From: Intestinimonas butyriciproducens
GTDB lineage: Bacteria; Bacillota; Clostridia; Oscillospirales; Butyricicoccaceae
Length of the DNA: 42,553 bases
Reading direction: 5' to 3'
NCBI RefSeq assembly: GCF_016901775.1
Contig: NZ_JACJKW010000023.1
Coordinates: 1-42,553 of the forward strand
Shown here: one piece after another, positions 16,344 through 24,430 of the stretch
Numbering within the stretch: the first letter of the stretch is position 1
How the letters are laid out: each line of letters begins with the position of its first letter
Notes under the pieces: model-generated
Told to the model about the DNA's origin: nothing
What the model saw: only the letters and a program-made list of their open reading frames with translations
Database searches by the model: none
Position numbers and translations under genes: made by a program

Positions 16344-16862
16344 TTAAAGCACCTTTATCTGAAGGCTCTTCATCACAGAGAAAGCCGCCTGCTGGGCTTC
16401 TTCGGTGATGGCCGCCACACAGGCGGAGTCCACCGTGACTTGGGCTTCGGGCCGGGCCGCTTTGCACAAAACGGCGTTGGAGATGACGCAGATGTCGGTG
16501 ACGACGCCGCACAGCTCGATTTCCTCATATTCCTTGTCTTCCAGCCACTTTGCCAGGGCCATGCTGCCAAAAGCAGGCTTTTCAAACCGGGGGCAGGAAA
16601 AAAGCAAACCGGCGGCTTTGCCGTAAAGCCCGTGGCCTTCACTGCCTTTGATGCAGTGGGGAATGGGCAGGTTCTTCCCTTCCTGGGTCCTAAGGTAATC
16701 TTCCCCGTGGGTGTCCAGGGTGCAGATAATGTCCTGCCCCTCGGCCTGATAGGCGCTGATTTTCTCACACAGGGCTTCTTCGATCTCCTGGGCCTGGGGG
16801 AAGCCCAATGCCCCGTCCACAAAATCCTTTTGATAGTCCACCACGATCAAGAGCTTTTTCAT
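16344..16862 (-). CDS. Isochorismatase-family cysteine hydrolase (nicotinamidase-like)
   Basis: 172-residue cytoplasmic amidohydrolase. Catalytic triad visible: Asp in VVDYQKDFVDGALG (about 9), Lys in FEKPAFGSMALAKWL (about 95), and Cys in CGVVTDICVISNAV (about 126), preceded by the cis-peptide region. The THGEDYL motif, in the place of the His-rich metal site of nicotinamidases, suggests a nicotinamidase/PncA-like relative acting on NAD salvage or another amide; the specific substrate is not certain. ATG at 16862 has GAGGTGG upstream and starts nine bases after the VOC gene, so the two form an operon. Confidence 0.85.
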   Translation of the reverse strand: MKKLLIVVDYQKDFVDGALGFPQAQEIEEALCEKISAYQAEGQDIICTLDTHGEDYLRTQEGKNLPIPHCIKGSEGHGLYGKAAGLLFSCPRFEKPAFGSMALAKWLEDKEYEEIELCGVVTDICVISNAVLCKAARPEAQVTVDSACVAAITEEAQQAAFSVMKSLQIKVL

Positions 16863-16871
16863 GCTGCCACC

Positions 16872-17240
16872 TCAGTCCAGTTTCTGAAATTCCAGGGTGT
16901 ATCCATTGGGATCGGAAAAGAAAAAGGAATACACCGGGAAACGGGGATGGTGCTGGGGAGCTCCCTTTACCTGGCAGGCCGGGTTGTCCTTGATGCGCTG
17001 GTACACTTCATCCACCTGCTCCCGGCTTTCGCAGTTGAAGGAGATGCACACACCGGTGGCCATGGGCCGGCCGTCTCCATATTCCACAAAGCCCAGATAG
17101 CCATAGCCGGTGTCCAGAATCAGGTTTCCCTCTTTTTCCTGGTAAATGGTCAGCCCCAGTACATTGGTATAATAGTCCCGGGTTTCCTGCTGATTGTGGC
17201 AGGGGAAAAAGACCACGCTGGATTCCATCCACTTTTTCAT
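16872..17240 (-). CDS. VOC-family (glyoxalase/dioxygenase fold) protein
   Basis: 122 residues with two beta-alpha-beta-beta-beta units: VVFFPCHNQQETRDYYTNVLGL in the first and YSFFFSDPNGYTLEFQKLD in the second, which ends in the usual metal-ligand Glu. The vicinal-oxygen-chelate fold covers glyoxalase I, fosfomycin-resistance and bleomycin-binding proteins; the sequence does not decide among these. Start at 17240 chosen because GAGGAGG lies upstream and the fold begins directly after; a longer form from 17264 is possible. First gene of the pair with the isochorismatase-like gene. Confidence 0.8.
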   Translation of the reverse strand: MKKWMESSVVFFPCHNQQETRDYYTNVLGLTIYQEKEGNLILDTGYGYLGFVEYGDGRPMATGVCISFNCESREQVDEVYQRIKDNPACQVKGAPQHHPRFPVYSFFFSDPNGYTLEFQKLD

Positions 17241-17329
17241 GCTTTCACATCCTCCTCTTTTCATGGATCATTGCATTCATTATAGCAACTTTCCCCCGGC
17301 TCCACAAGGAGAGAGATGCAAAACTGCTG

Positions 17330-18133
17330 CTACAAAAACAAAAGCAGACTGACAGCCATCACGGCCATGCCGGCGATGAGACCATAGATGGAAAGATGGT
17401 GTTCCCCATATTCCCGGGCCGCCGGCAGCAGCTCGTCAAAGGAGATAAACACCATGATCCCGCCCACGGCGGCGAACAATACGCCGAATACCCCGTCGTT
17501 GAAAAAGGGGCGCAGCACCAGCCAGCCCAGAAGAGCGCCCACCGGTTCGGCCAGACCGGAGCCGAGGGAATAGAAAAAGGCTTTCCGCCGGGAGCCGGTG
17601 GCCTGGTAAATGGGAATGGCAACGGCGATGCCCTCCGGGATGTTGTGCAGGGCGATGGCGGCTACGATGGGCAGGGCCAGGGCAGGCTCCTGCAAAGCCG
17701 AGACAAAGGTGGCCATGCCTTCGGGGAAATTGTGAATGCCGATGGCCAGAGCGGTGAAAACACCCATGCGCATCAGCCCGGACTCTCCCGGGGCCTTTTC
17801 CCCTTTTTGCTCCACCCCTTTGACTTCGTGAGGGTTTTCCTCCGAGGGAATCCATTTGTCGATGAGGGCGATGAGCAGCATGCCGCCGAAAAAAGCCGCT
17901 GCGGTGGCCCAGCTTCCTCCCTTTTCCCCCAGGGCGCCGGTGAGGAACTCACGGGCTTTTTCCAGGATATCAGTCATGGACACATAGACCATCACCCCGG
18001 CGGAAAAACCCAGGGCAACAGAGAGGAACTTCCGGCTGGTGCGGCGGCTGACCAGGGCGATCAGGCCGCCGATCCCGGTGCTCAGTCCGGCCAGCGCAGT
18101 GAGCAGAAAAGCAAACAAGATGGAATGATCCAA
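17330..18133 (-). CDS. ZIP-family divalent metal transporter (ZupT-like)
   Basis: 267-residue membrane transporter importing zinc and possibly iron or manganese. Eight hydrophobic segments; the paired metal-site helices carry GIHNFPEGMATF and ALHNIPEGIAVA, the two HNxPEG motifs that define the binuclear site of ZIP proteins. A charged cytoplasmic loop (EENPHEVKGVEQKGEKAPGES) lies between TM3 and TM4. The start is a TTG at 18133 with AAAGGAGG eight bases upstream; an in-frame TTG 36 bases further up lacks a site. Monocistronic. Confidence 0.9.
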   Translation of the reverse strand: MDHSILFAFLLTALAGLSTGIGGLIALVSRRTSRKFLSVALGFSAGVMVYVSMTDILEKAREFLTGALGEKGGSWATAAAFFGGMLLIALIDKWIPSEENPHEVKGVEQKGEKAPGESGLMRMGVFTALAIGIHNFPEGMATFVSALQEPALALPIVAAIALHNIPEGIAVAIPIYQATGSRRKAFFYSLGSGLAEPVGALLGWLVLRPFFNDGVFGVLFAAVGGIMVFISFDELLPAAREYGEHHLSIYGLIAGMAVMAVSLLLFL

Positions 18134-18169
18134 AAAAACATCCTCCTTTCGGTGTTTTGATTTATGCAA

Positions 18170-18457
18170 AAGAACTTTGGGTCAGTGTACCATGTTCCCT
18201 CTTTCCGGTCAATGAAAAAAGTCCTCCTCCGGCCAGACGGGAAAAAGGGGAAGAGAAAAATAAACCATGTTTTCCTCTTTCGGGAAGAAATGGAATAAGA
18301 AACGGGAAAATTGTGGGAACTGCTGAAAATCTTTGAAAAAATCAGGAGAAAAATCGGAAAAGAGGCAGGTTGCCTTATGCTAACCGGCTGTGCTATCATC
18401 CCTTTCGTGATGTGCAGCCACTTCTTTCTGCCAGGCTGCCCATTTTTTTACAAATAA
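18170..18457. other. Intergenic stretch upstream of the iron-type operator
   Basis: AT-rich, no credible gene. A candidate + promoter TTGCCT - 18 bases - TATCAT (about 18370-18400) overlaps a GCTAAC half-site, which could be an additional regulator contact. Confidence 0.35.
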
Positions 18458-18473
18458 GTTAGCATTGGCTAAC
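18458..18473 (+). promoter_or_regulatory. DtxR/IdeR-like iron operator
   Basis: GTTAGCATTGGCTAAC, an interrupted palindrome close to the DtxR/IdeR consensus (GTTAGGCTAAC type), located 30 bases before the ribosome-binding site of an iron-siderophore permease reading frame. Context supports iron-dependent repression; binding protein not in the window. Confidence 0.55.
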
Positions 18474-18574
18474 TACACAAAACGAAAGGAGCCGGTTTTA
18501 TCAGAATTTCCTGTTCCACTCTTGTTCTGTCAGCGGCCCTTGTCCTGCTGTCCCTGGCATCCCTGTTTGTAGGG

Positions 18575-19804
18575 GTGATCAATCTGACGCCGGGTCAGCT
18601 CCTCACCGGAGATCTTTCTTTGTGGGAGGTCTTTCTGGTGTCCCGTCTGCCCCGTCTGCTGGCTATTTTGTGCACCGGCGTGGGCATGAGCGTGGCAGGC
18701 CTGATCATGCAGCAGCTTTGCAGCAACAAGTTCGTTTCCCCCACTACCGGCGCCACCATTTCTTCGGCCCAGCTGGGGATTTTGCTGGCCTTGCTGTTCA
18801 TGCCATCCTCCACGCTGTGGAGCCGGGCCCTCTTTTCCTTTGCCGCAGCCATCCTGGGTACCTGGGTCTTTGTCTGGTTTATCCAGCGCATCCGCTTCAA
18901 GGATGCGGTGATGGTCCCACTGGTGGGCATTATGTTCGGCAATGTGATCGGCGGCATCACCAGCTATCTGGCCTATCAATACGAAATGACCCAGGCGCTG
19001 TCCTCCTGGCTGGTGGGACATTTCTCCCTGGTCACCGCCGGAGGCAGCGAGACGGTCAACATGGACACCGGGGAGGATTTTGGCCAAGGCCGCTTCTCCT
19101 TCCCCGGTTCCAGCAGTGAGTCCGCCGCTTCGGAGGAAACCGGTACCGACACCGCCAGCGCCAAAGGGCTGAAGGCCGACGGCACCATTCTGATCCAGGG
19201 CGGCACCTTTTCCACCGATACCGCCGATGACTCCATTCACGCCGGCGGGGATATTTCCATTACAGCGGGGACCTTCCAGCTGCAAAGCGGCGACGATGCC
19301 ATTCATTCCGACAGCAATCTTTTGATCCAGGATGGGGATTTCACCATTCCCTATTGCTATGAGGGCATTGAGGTCCTGTCCATCACCATTGACGGGGGCA
19401 CCTTCCAAATCACCTCCCAGGACGATGGGCTCAATGCCGCCGGTGGGGCCGACAGTTCCGGCTTTGGAGTGCGTCAGCAGGATCGGTTTGCCTCTTCCGC
19501 TTCCTCGGACAGTTTTATTCTGATCAACGGCGGTACTTTCACGATCACTTCTCAGGGAGACTGCATTGATTCCAAAACAGACCTGACCATCAATGGTGGA
19601 ACCCTGGATCTCACCTGCAACGGCAGCGGCAACACCGCTTTGGATACCGACGGCTCCTACACCAACAATGGGGGCACCGTGACCACCAACGATGGTTCGG
19701 AGGAAAACCCCGGGGCCATGGGCGGCGGACAGGGAGGAATGGGCGGCAAAATGGGCGGCGGCCGTCAAAGCAGTGCCGCTCCCCCCTCTTCCACCGCACC
19801 TTGA
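18575..19804 (+). CDS. Chimeric protein: FecCD iron-permease half fused to carbohydrate-binding-domain half
   Basis: The first part (to about SSWLVGHFSLV) is the N-terminal half of a FecCD/BtuC-type siderophore permease: VSRLPRLLAILCTGVGMSVAGLIMQQL, FVSPTTGATISSAQLG, FKDAVMVPLVGIMFGNVIGG. From TAGGSETVN onward it becomes the C-terminal half of a secreted carbohydrate-binding-domain protein with beta-helix-like repeats (ILIQGGTFSTDTADDSIHAGGDISI, YEGIEVLSITIDGGTF, QDDGLNAAGG) ending in a Gly/Met-rich tail. Neither half is functional-looking alone: the permease lacks its last helices and the second half lacks its signal peptide. The GTG at 18575 is the first usual start, but translation would fit better from an ATC at 18500, eight bases after AAAGGAG, restoring TM1. 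Probably formed by a deletion between two genes; possibly an assembly error. Confidence 0.75.
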   Translation: MINLTPGQLLTGDLSLWEVFLVSRLPRLLAILCTGVGMSVAGLIMQQLCSNKFVSPTTGATISSAQLGILLALLFMPSSTLWSRALFSFAAAILGTWVFVWFIQRIRFKDAVMVPLVGIMFGNVIGGITSYLAYQYEMTQALSSWLVGHFSLVTAGGSETVNMDTGEDFGQGRFSFPGSSSESAASEETGTDTASAKGLKADGTILIQGGTFSTDTADDSIHAGGDISITAGTFQLQSGDDAIHSDSNLLIQDGDFTIPYCYEGIEVLSITIDGGTFQITSQDDGLNAAGGADSSGFGVRQQDRFASSASSDSFILINGGTFTITSQGDCIDSKTDLTINGGTLDLTCNGSGNTALDTDGSYTNNGGTVTTNDGSEENPGAMGGGQGGMGGKMGGGRQSSAAPPSSTAP

Positions 19805-19861
19805 CAAGAAAAGAATCATTTGGCACACTAATGGAAACGGGGTCAAAGGGAGCGATGCTTT

Positions 19862-20569
19862 GTGGGAAAGATCTATGTGACAAGCGACATTCATGGGCAA
19901 TATCAGAAATACAGGAAGATTTTTGATGCTCTGCCTCTCCGGGAGGAAGACAGCCTGTTTGTGCTGGGAGATGTGGTGGACCGTGGGCCTGAGCCCATGG
20001 GCATCCTGCTGGATATGATGGAGCGGCCCAATGTGTTCCCCTTGCTGGGCAACCACGAGATGATGGCTCTGACCTGTCTGAAACTACTGTGCCGGGAGAT
20101 CACCGAGGATGCTTTGGAGAACCTGGCGCCGGAGGAACTGCAAGGGTTGCTGGACTGGCTGGCCGACGGCGGCCGGGCCACCCTGGATGACTTCACCGCC
20201 CTGTCTCCGGAGCAGCGCCAGGCGGTGATGGAGTATTTCGGGGAATTTTCCCTGTACGAAGAGCTCACCGTGGAAGGAAGGGAGTATGTTTTGGTCCATG
20301 CCGGACTGGAGAATTTCTCGCCGGAGAAAAAATTGACGGAATACGCTTTGGAAGAGATGATTCTGGCCTGGCCGGACTATGACAAGGTCTATTTTCCCGG
20401 GAAATACCTGGTCACCGGCCACACCCCTACCCGGCTCATCCCCCAGAATCAGGGGCAGGACCGGATCTATCAGGGAAACGGCCACATTGCCATAGACTGC
20501 GGCTGTGCCTATGGCGGACCTTTGGGTGTGTTTTGTCTCAATGACGGCCGGGAATGGTATTTGGAATAA
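19862..20569 (+). CDS. Calcineurin-like metallophosphoesterase (PrpE/PP2A type)
   Basis: 235-residue serine/threonine protein phosphatase or dinucleoside-polyphosphate hydrolase family enzyme. The complete dinuclear metal-site set is present: TSDIHGQYQKY, LGDVVDRGPEP, LLGNHEMMAL, VLVHAGL and VTGHTPT, with DCGCAYGG near the end. The length and one-domain layout fit the bacterial ApaH/PrpE-like group. GTG start at 19862 has AAGGGAG nine bases upstream; the gene follows the chimeric gene by 57 bases without an evident terminator, so it may be read from the same iron-type promoter. Confidence 0.9.
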   Translation: MGKIYVTSDIHGQYQKYRKIFDALPLREEDSLFVLGDVVDRGPEPMGILLDMMERPNVFPLLGNHEMMALTCLKLLCREITEDALENLAPEELQGLLDWLADGGRATLDDFTALSPEQRQAVMEYFGEFSLYEELTVEGREYVLVHAGLENFSPEKKLTEYALEEMILAWPDYDKVYFPGKYLVTGHTPTRLIPQNQGQDRIYQGNGHIAIDCGCAYGGPLGVFCLNDGREWYLE

Positions 20570-20573
20570 TAGA

Positions 20574-20606
20574 AAAAGCAGGGCGATCTGAACCGCCCTG
20601 CTTTTT
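20574..20606. terminator. Bidirectional terminator
   Basis: AAAAAGCAGGGCG / CGCCCTGCTTTTTT stem with 7-base loop between convergent phosphoesterase and BlaR1 genes. Confidence 0.93.
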
Positions 20607-22639
20607 TATGCAGCTGCCAGCTGCTTCATTTTCCAGAAGGCCGGGTAGTGTTGCTGCATCCATTCTTCCCCATTTTGTTCCAAAAGATGATCGTGATGGG
20701 TTTTCCAGGCATCGAAATAGTCCTGTCCGGTTTCAGCCGCCGTTTTGATGGCGCTTTCCGGCGCCAGCTCATCCAGAAGCTGCCGCAGCAGCTGGCCCCG
20801 CAGCCCGGTCTGCCCCCCTTTCAGAAAGGCATCAAACACATAATCCAGGGTGGAATCGCCCAGATAGAGCAGTTGATTCCATTCATCGGGATGGGCGGCG
20901 ATGTAATCCCCCGGCGAAGAAGAGGAAGCCGGCGAGGACTCCACCTTGCGGAGCAGTTCCGGGATCAGACGGGTGGGGTTGACGCCGCCCCGGCTGATTG
21001 CCTGGGAATAGCAGTCCTGCATCTGCATCAGCACATAGTCCTGGGTGTTCAGAACGCTTTGTGCCAGATTCTGGGGGAAGTGCTCCTGGATGTCGGACAG
21101 ATAGAAACTGCCGTCCCGGGGCGTCCAGTAATCGGTGAGAACATAGCCTTTTTCCCCTTCCTGGAAGGTGAGAATAGCAGGGGTATGACTCCCCTCCCAG
21201 GATTCCAGCCCCTCTCCGCTGCAGGCGAAGGCCTGGTACATGGCAATACCATAAAGGATGACGCTGCCATCCTGGGGCGGATCACTGTCTACAAGGACTT
21301 TATCCCGCCCCAGTTCCACAAAGCTGCCGCAGCGGACCAGGCTGTCTGTCTGTTCTCCCGGGCTGTTTTGCTCCACAATGGCCTGGAAAACGGCGGCGGC
21401 CAGGTCTTCCTGATTGTCCAGTTCCTGTCTGGTAAAGCGGGCCAGTTCCTGCTCCGGCTCTTTGCTCCAAAAGGCGATGACGCCCAGATTGCCGATGCGG
21501 TCAAAAGCCTGCTGGGCGCAGTTTCGGAATGCTTCCTGACTTCCCTGGCCCTGTCCCTTGAGATAGACCGTCAGACCATAGGGTTCCCTGGCGGTTTGCA
21601 GCTGAACAGAAGCATAGGACAGACCTGCCGGATAAGGCAGGCTTTGGGCCACTTCCACGGTTTTGGGGGCGTTACCCAGGTAGACGGTGGAGAGCTCCCC
21701 GGCTTTTGGGGAGGCCTTGGACTCCGGAGGGTCGGTGACCAGGCACACACCGGCAAGGAAGCCTGCGGCCAAAACCAGCAGGATCACCCAGAACCGGGGC
21801 TTTTTATAATCCATCACCCGGCGAACCCGTTCTTTGACCCCCACTTCCCCGAAAGCCAGCGGCCCGGTGAGGCTTCGCCGCCCCAGGCTGCACTGGAGCA
21901 AGGCCCGGGAATAGGCCCGCCGCTCTTCTTTTTCCATGTTTTTTACCGCTTTTTCATCGCAGGCGGTCTCCATATCCCGGCAGAACAGGATGTAGGCCAG
22001 CCACAGAAGGGGCTGGAACCAATAGGCCGAAAGAAGCAGAAAGGCCAAAGGCTTCAGCCAGTGATCCCCCCGGCGGATGTGGGCATTTTCATGGGCCAGC
22101 ACATATTTCCGGCAGTCTTCTTCCAGGTGATAGGGCAGATAAATGGTGGGACGGAACAGCCCCATCACAAAGGGGGATGATACCCACTGGCTGCCTTTGA
22201 TCCCCTTCTCCAATAAGGTGGCGTCCGCCAGTCTTTGCCGCAGAAACAGGAAGGAAGCAATGGCATACAGCAGCATCAGTCCAAAGCCCGCTGCCCACAC
22301 CCGGGAAAGAAGGATGCCCCAGTCCGGACTGTGGGATGGCTCAGGTGCAGCCGCCGTGAGATCGGGGGATACATCCTCTGTCAGAAGGGTGCCCGGCGTC
22401 ACCTCTTCCCCGGCTCCCGGGGAGAAGGCTTCTTCCAAAGATGGGATCTCCGGCGCAAGGCTCAGCGGGCTTTGGAGGGAAACGGGGCACAAAAGGCGCA
22501 GGGCCACGAGAATCCACAGCAGGCAAAAAACCCACCGGGGCCCTTTGCGGAACAGAAAGCGGAGAAGCACCAGCGCCAACACCAGAAAGCCGGCGGCGAT
22601 GCTCCGGTTCAGCAAGGCGAAAAACAGTTTTTCCATCAT
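20606..22639 (-). CDS. BlaR1/MecR1-family membrane metallopeptidase sensor (M56)
   Basis: 677 residues. N-terminal membrane hairpins (SIAAGFLVLALVLLRFLF, VFCLLWILVALRLLCPV), a variable loop, another membrane segment (VWAAGFGLMLLYAIASFLFL) and a cytoplasmic peptidase domain with the M56 zinc motif HENAH (about 183-187), CRDMETACDEKAV and RRAYSRALLQCS. A further membrane segment (FWVILLVLAAGFLAGVCLV) precedes a roughly 370-residue extracytoplasmic domain that lacks the penicillin-binding SxxK sensor layout of true BlaR1, so the signal is unknown. On sensing, the peptidase would cause inactivation of the BlaI-type repressor encoded eight bases upstream. Two-gene operon. Confidence 0.88.
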   Translation of the reverse strand: MMEKLFFALLNRSIAAGFLVLALVLLRFLFRKGPRWVFCLLWILVALRLLCPVSLQSPLSLAPEIPSLEEAFSPGAGEEVTPGTLLTEDVSPDLTAAAPEPSHSPDWGILLSRVWAAGFGLMLLYAIASFLFLRQRLADATLLEKGIKGSQWVSSPFVMGLFRPTIYLPYHLEEDCRKYVLAHENAHIRRGDHWLKPLAFLLLSAYWFQPLLWLAYILFCRDMETACDEKAVKNMEKEERRAYSRALLQCSLGRRSLTGPLAFGEVGVKERVRRVMDYKKPRFWVILLVLAAGFLAGVCLVTDPPESKASPKAGELSTVYLGNAPKTVEVAQSLPYPAGLSYASVQLQTAREPYGLTVYLKGQGQGSQEAFRNCAQQAFDRIGNLGVIAFWSKEPEQELARFTRQELDNQEDLAAAVFQAIVEQNSPGEQTDSLVRCGSFVELGRDKVLVDSDPPQDGSVILYGIAMYQAFACSGEGLESWEGSHTPAILTFQEGEKGYVLTDYWTPRDGSFYLSDIQEHFPQNLAQSVLNTQDYVLMQMQDCYSQAISRGGVNPTRLIPELLRKVESSPASSSSPGDYIAAHPDEWNQLLYLGDSTLDYVFDAFLKGGQTGLRGQLLRQLLDELAPESAIKTAAETGQDYFDAWKTHHDHLLEQNGEEWMQQHYPAFWKMKQLAAA

Positions 22640-22647
22640 GCCCTCCT

Positions 22648-22998
22648 TTATTTTTCGATGATCCGGCGGATCTCTTCCTCTTCTTCCTTGGAAAGGGCCT
22701 GCCGCCGGGCAAAGGCGGCCAGGAAGGCGGGCAGCGATCCCTCAAAGGTTTTTTCCATCATTTCTTCCATCTGGCTCAGCTGCACCTCCTCCTTGCTCAC
22801 CAAAGCGGTGACAGTGGCGTTTTCGTTTTTCACCACACCCCGATCGCTCAGCCGCTTGATGACGGTATAGGTGGTGGTACGGCTCCAGCCCAACTCCTCC
22901 TTGCAGAGTTTGGCCAGTTTGGTGCTGTTGATGGGTTCATTCCGCCACAGAATCAGGCAGAACCGGTATTCACTTTCAAATACCTTGGGAGCGGACAT
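22648..22998 (-). CDS. BlaI/MecI-family transcriptional repressor
   Basis: 116-residue winged-helix dimer that represses its own operon until cleaved. N-terminal HTH: SEYRFCLILWRNEPINSTKLAKLC, recognition helix WSRTTTYTVIKRLSDRGVV, then the C-terminal dimer helices EEVQLSQMEEMMEKTFEGSLPAFLAAF. Start has AAAGGAGGAGCCTTT-type site upstream. Autoregulation is indicated by two palindromic operators overlapping a consensus promoter at 23027-23080. Confidence 0.93.
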   Translation of the reverse strand: MSAPKVFESEYRFCLILWRNEPINSTKLAKLCKEELGWSRTTTYTVIKRLSDRGVVKNENATVTALVSKEEVQLSQMEEMMEKTFEGSLPAFLAAFARRQALSKEEEEEIRRIIEK

Positions 22999-23026
22999 AA
23001 AGGCTCCTCCTTTTTATTGAGGGTTT

Positions 23027-23080
23027 GTCTAATACATTAGACTTTAGAGAGAGTCTAACCCATTAGACGCATTTTGTCAA
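23027..23080 (-). promoter_or_regulatory. BlaI-type promoter with twin operators
   Basis: Minus-strand promoter TTGACA (23080-23075), 17-base spacer, TAGACT (23057-23052). Two inverted repeats, GTCTAATACATTAGAC (23027-23042) and GTCTAACCCATTAGAC (23053-23068), share the GTCTAA/TTAGAC arms; the upstream one covers the -10 region. Confidence 0.85.
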
Positions 23081-23250
23081 GAGACAAAATAAAAAAATGA
23101 CGGGGCCAGGTCAGGGCACCGTCACTCCTTTTTCCGTAGAACACTATGCAACCGGCATTATTTTAATGGTATTTCGATTGTGGTATCATGATGTTAGGAT
23201 TCCTGTATGAGTACGATGCAGGGCAAAGAAACGATAGAGTGAGAAAGAAA

Positions 23251-23667
23251 ATGATGAGCATGAAAAAATGGATGGCGTTATTGCTGGCCGCGGTTCTGGC
23301 CTTGTCCCTTGCGGCTTGCGGTGACAGTTCCCAAAGCGAAGATAAAGGCTTAGATGTATCAGATGAAAATGTAGTAGAGGCAACTTGGCAAGATGTATTC
23401 GATGATGTTCAAGAGAATGAGGCAAGGGCACTTACTAATACTTACAAAGTTACAGGGCCTATTGATAAAATCGAAAGTGATTGTTGCGTAGTAGGTGCTT
23501 TATATGTATATCTTCCTAGTGATGTATTAGCATCAATAGATACAGATGAAACACCTGAAATTATGTTCATCGGAAAAATAACAGATGTTAGTTCAGCAGA
23601 AGGATATTATGAAGGTGGTGCTGTTATTATTGAATTTGGAGATGCAGAGTTAATAGAATTACATTGA
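23251..23667 (+). CDS. Small lipoprotein with OB-fold-like domain
   Basis: 138 residues, lipid-anchored on the outside of the membrane. Signal peptide MMSMKKWMALLLAAVLALSLAAC with lipobox LAAC and mature Cys at about 23. The mature part (TYKVTGPIDKIESDCCVVGALYVYLP ... IMFIGKITDVSSAEGYYEGGAVIIEFGDAELI) resembles tRNA_anti-like OB-fold lipoproteins of Firmicutes. Function unknown. The first 80 bases are GC-rich like the rest of the region, while the mature-protein part is clearly AT-rich, suggesting a recombinant gene. No strong ribosome-binding site; 23251 and 23260 are both possible starts. Confidence 0.75.
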   Translation: MMSMKKWMALLLAAVLALSLAACGDSSQSEDKGLDVSDENVVEATWQDVFDDVQENEARALTNTYKVTGPIDKIESDCCVVGALYVYLPSDVLASIDTDETPEIMFIGKITDVSSAEGYYEGGAVIIEFGDAELIELH

Positions 23668-23670
23668 TTA

Positions 23671-23703
23671 AAAGCGGCTAGTATCAAATACTAGCCGCTT
23701 TCC
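23671..23703 (+). terminator. Terminator after the lipoprotein gene
   Basis: 14-bp stem AAAGCGGCTAGTAT / ATACTAGCCGCTTT with CAA loop; modest T-tail. Confidence 0.85.
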
Positions 23704-23778
23704 TATTGACAAATGATTAAACTGCAACGACTTATCAAAGTATAATTTACGAAGAACACAAGCAAAGGAGGAGTGTGG

Positions 23779-24084
23779 GTGAAGGATATTCTCTCGGCTA
23801 TCACCGCGTACCGGCAGGAAAGGGGCTGGACAGAGTATCAGCTGGCGGAACGCTCCGGCCTGCCCCAGTCCACCATTTCCTCCTGGTATCGGAAGAACAT
23901 GGTTCCCACCATTCCGTCTCTGGAGAAGATCTGTACCGCTTTTGGCATTACGCTGTCCCAGCTGTTTGCCGAAGAAGATGCACCTGTTTCCCTGACGGCG
24001 GCTCAGAAAAAGCTTCTGGAGCGATGGTCAAGACTGAGCGAAGAACAGCAGGCTGTCGTATTTGCTTTGATTGATAAGATGTAA
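23779..24084 (+). CDS. XRE-family helix-turn-helix regulator
   Basis: 101-residue DNA-binding protein. Cro/C1-type HTH in residues about 6-62 (AITAYRQERGWTEYQLAERSGLPQSTISSWYRKNMVPTIPSLEKICTAFG), then a short C-terminal helix region ending LSEEQQAVVFALIDKM, a common layout for small clostridial regulators. GTG at 23779 has AAAGGAGG seven bases upstream. Target unknown; it lies between the lipoprotein gene and a degenerate region, with its own terminator, so a stand-alone gene. Confidence 0.88.
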   Translation: MKDILSAITAYRQERGWTEYQLAERSGLPQSTISSWYRKNMVPTIPSLEKICTAFGITLSQLFAEEDAPVSLTAAQKKLLERWSRLSEEQQAVVFALIDKM

Positions 24085-24120
24085 AAAAGCGAAGAGACCT
24101 TTGGGTCCCTTCGCTTTTTT
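24083..24120 (+). terminator. Terminator after the XRE gene
   Basis: AAAAAAGCGAAG ... CTTCGCTTTTTT stem with inner GACC/GGTC. Confidence 0.92.
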
Positions 24121-24121
24121 G

Positions 24122-24430
24122 ATGCATAAAAATCAAAGGTTATTTGCTATTTATTCCCACTCGATTACGGTTTTATGGCTTCTACCGTATGTGGTGGACT
24201 TATTTGATGACTATTATCAATATATTGGAGTAGTATCTCTATTATTTTGTTTTCAGGGACTTTTTGCGGTCATTTTGCGGTCACGAAAATGGAGGCACAA
24301 GATGTTGATTCAGAGGCTGCCTTGCTCCTGATACTCGGCCCTACCCGGGTATACTTTTTCTGCAGCAGAATTGGATGGGCCGTCGTACCAAGGTACAAGG
24401 ACGATTTCGATTGCTCAACCGGTCTATAGG
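24122..24430. other. Degenerate, gene-free stretch
   Basis: AT-richer than the neighbours. It contains a doubled TTTGCGGTCA motif (24262-24283) but no intact frame with a ribosome-binding site. Likely remnant of a lost element. Confidence 0.5.

Noticed and set aside
23706-23748. TTGACA ... TATAAT as promoter of the XRE gene
   Set aside because: The two hexamers are about 29 bases apart, too far for a sigma-A promoter; a promoter may exist here but is not this pair.
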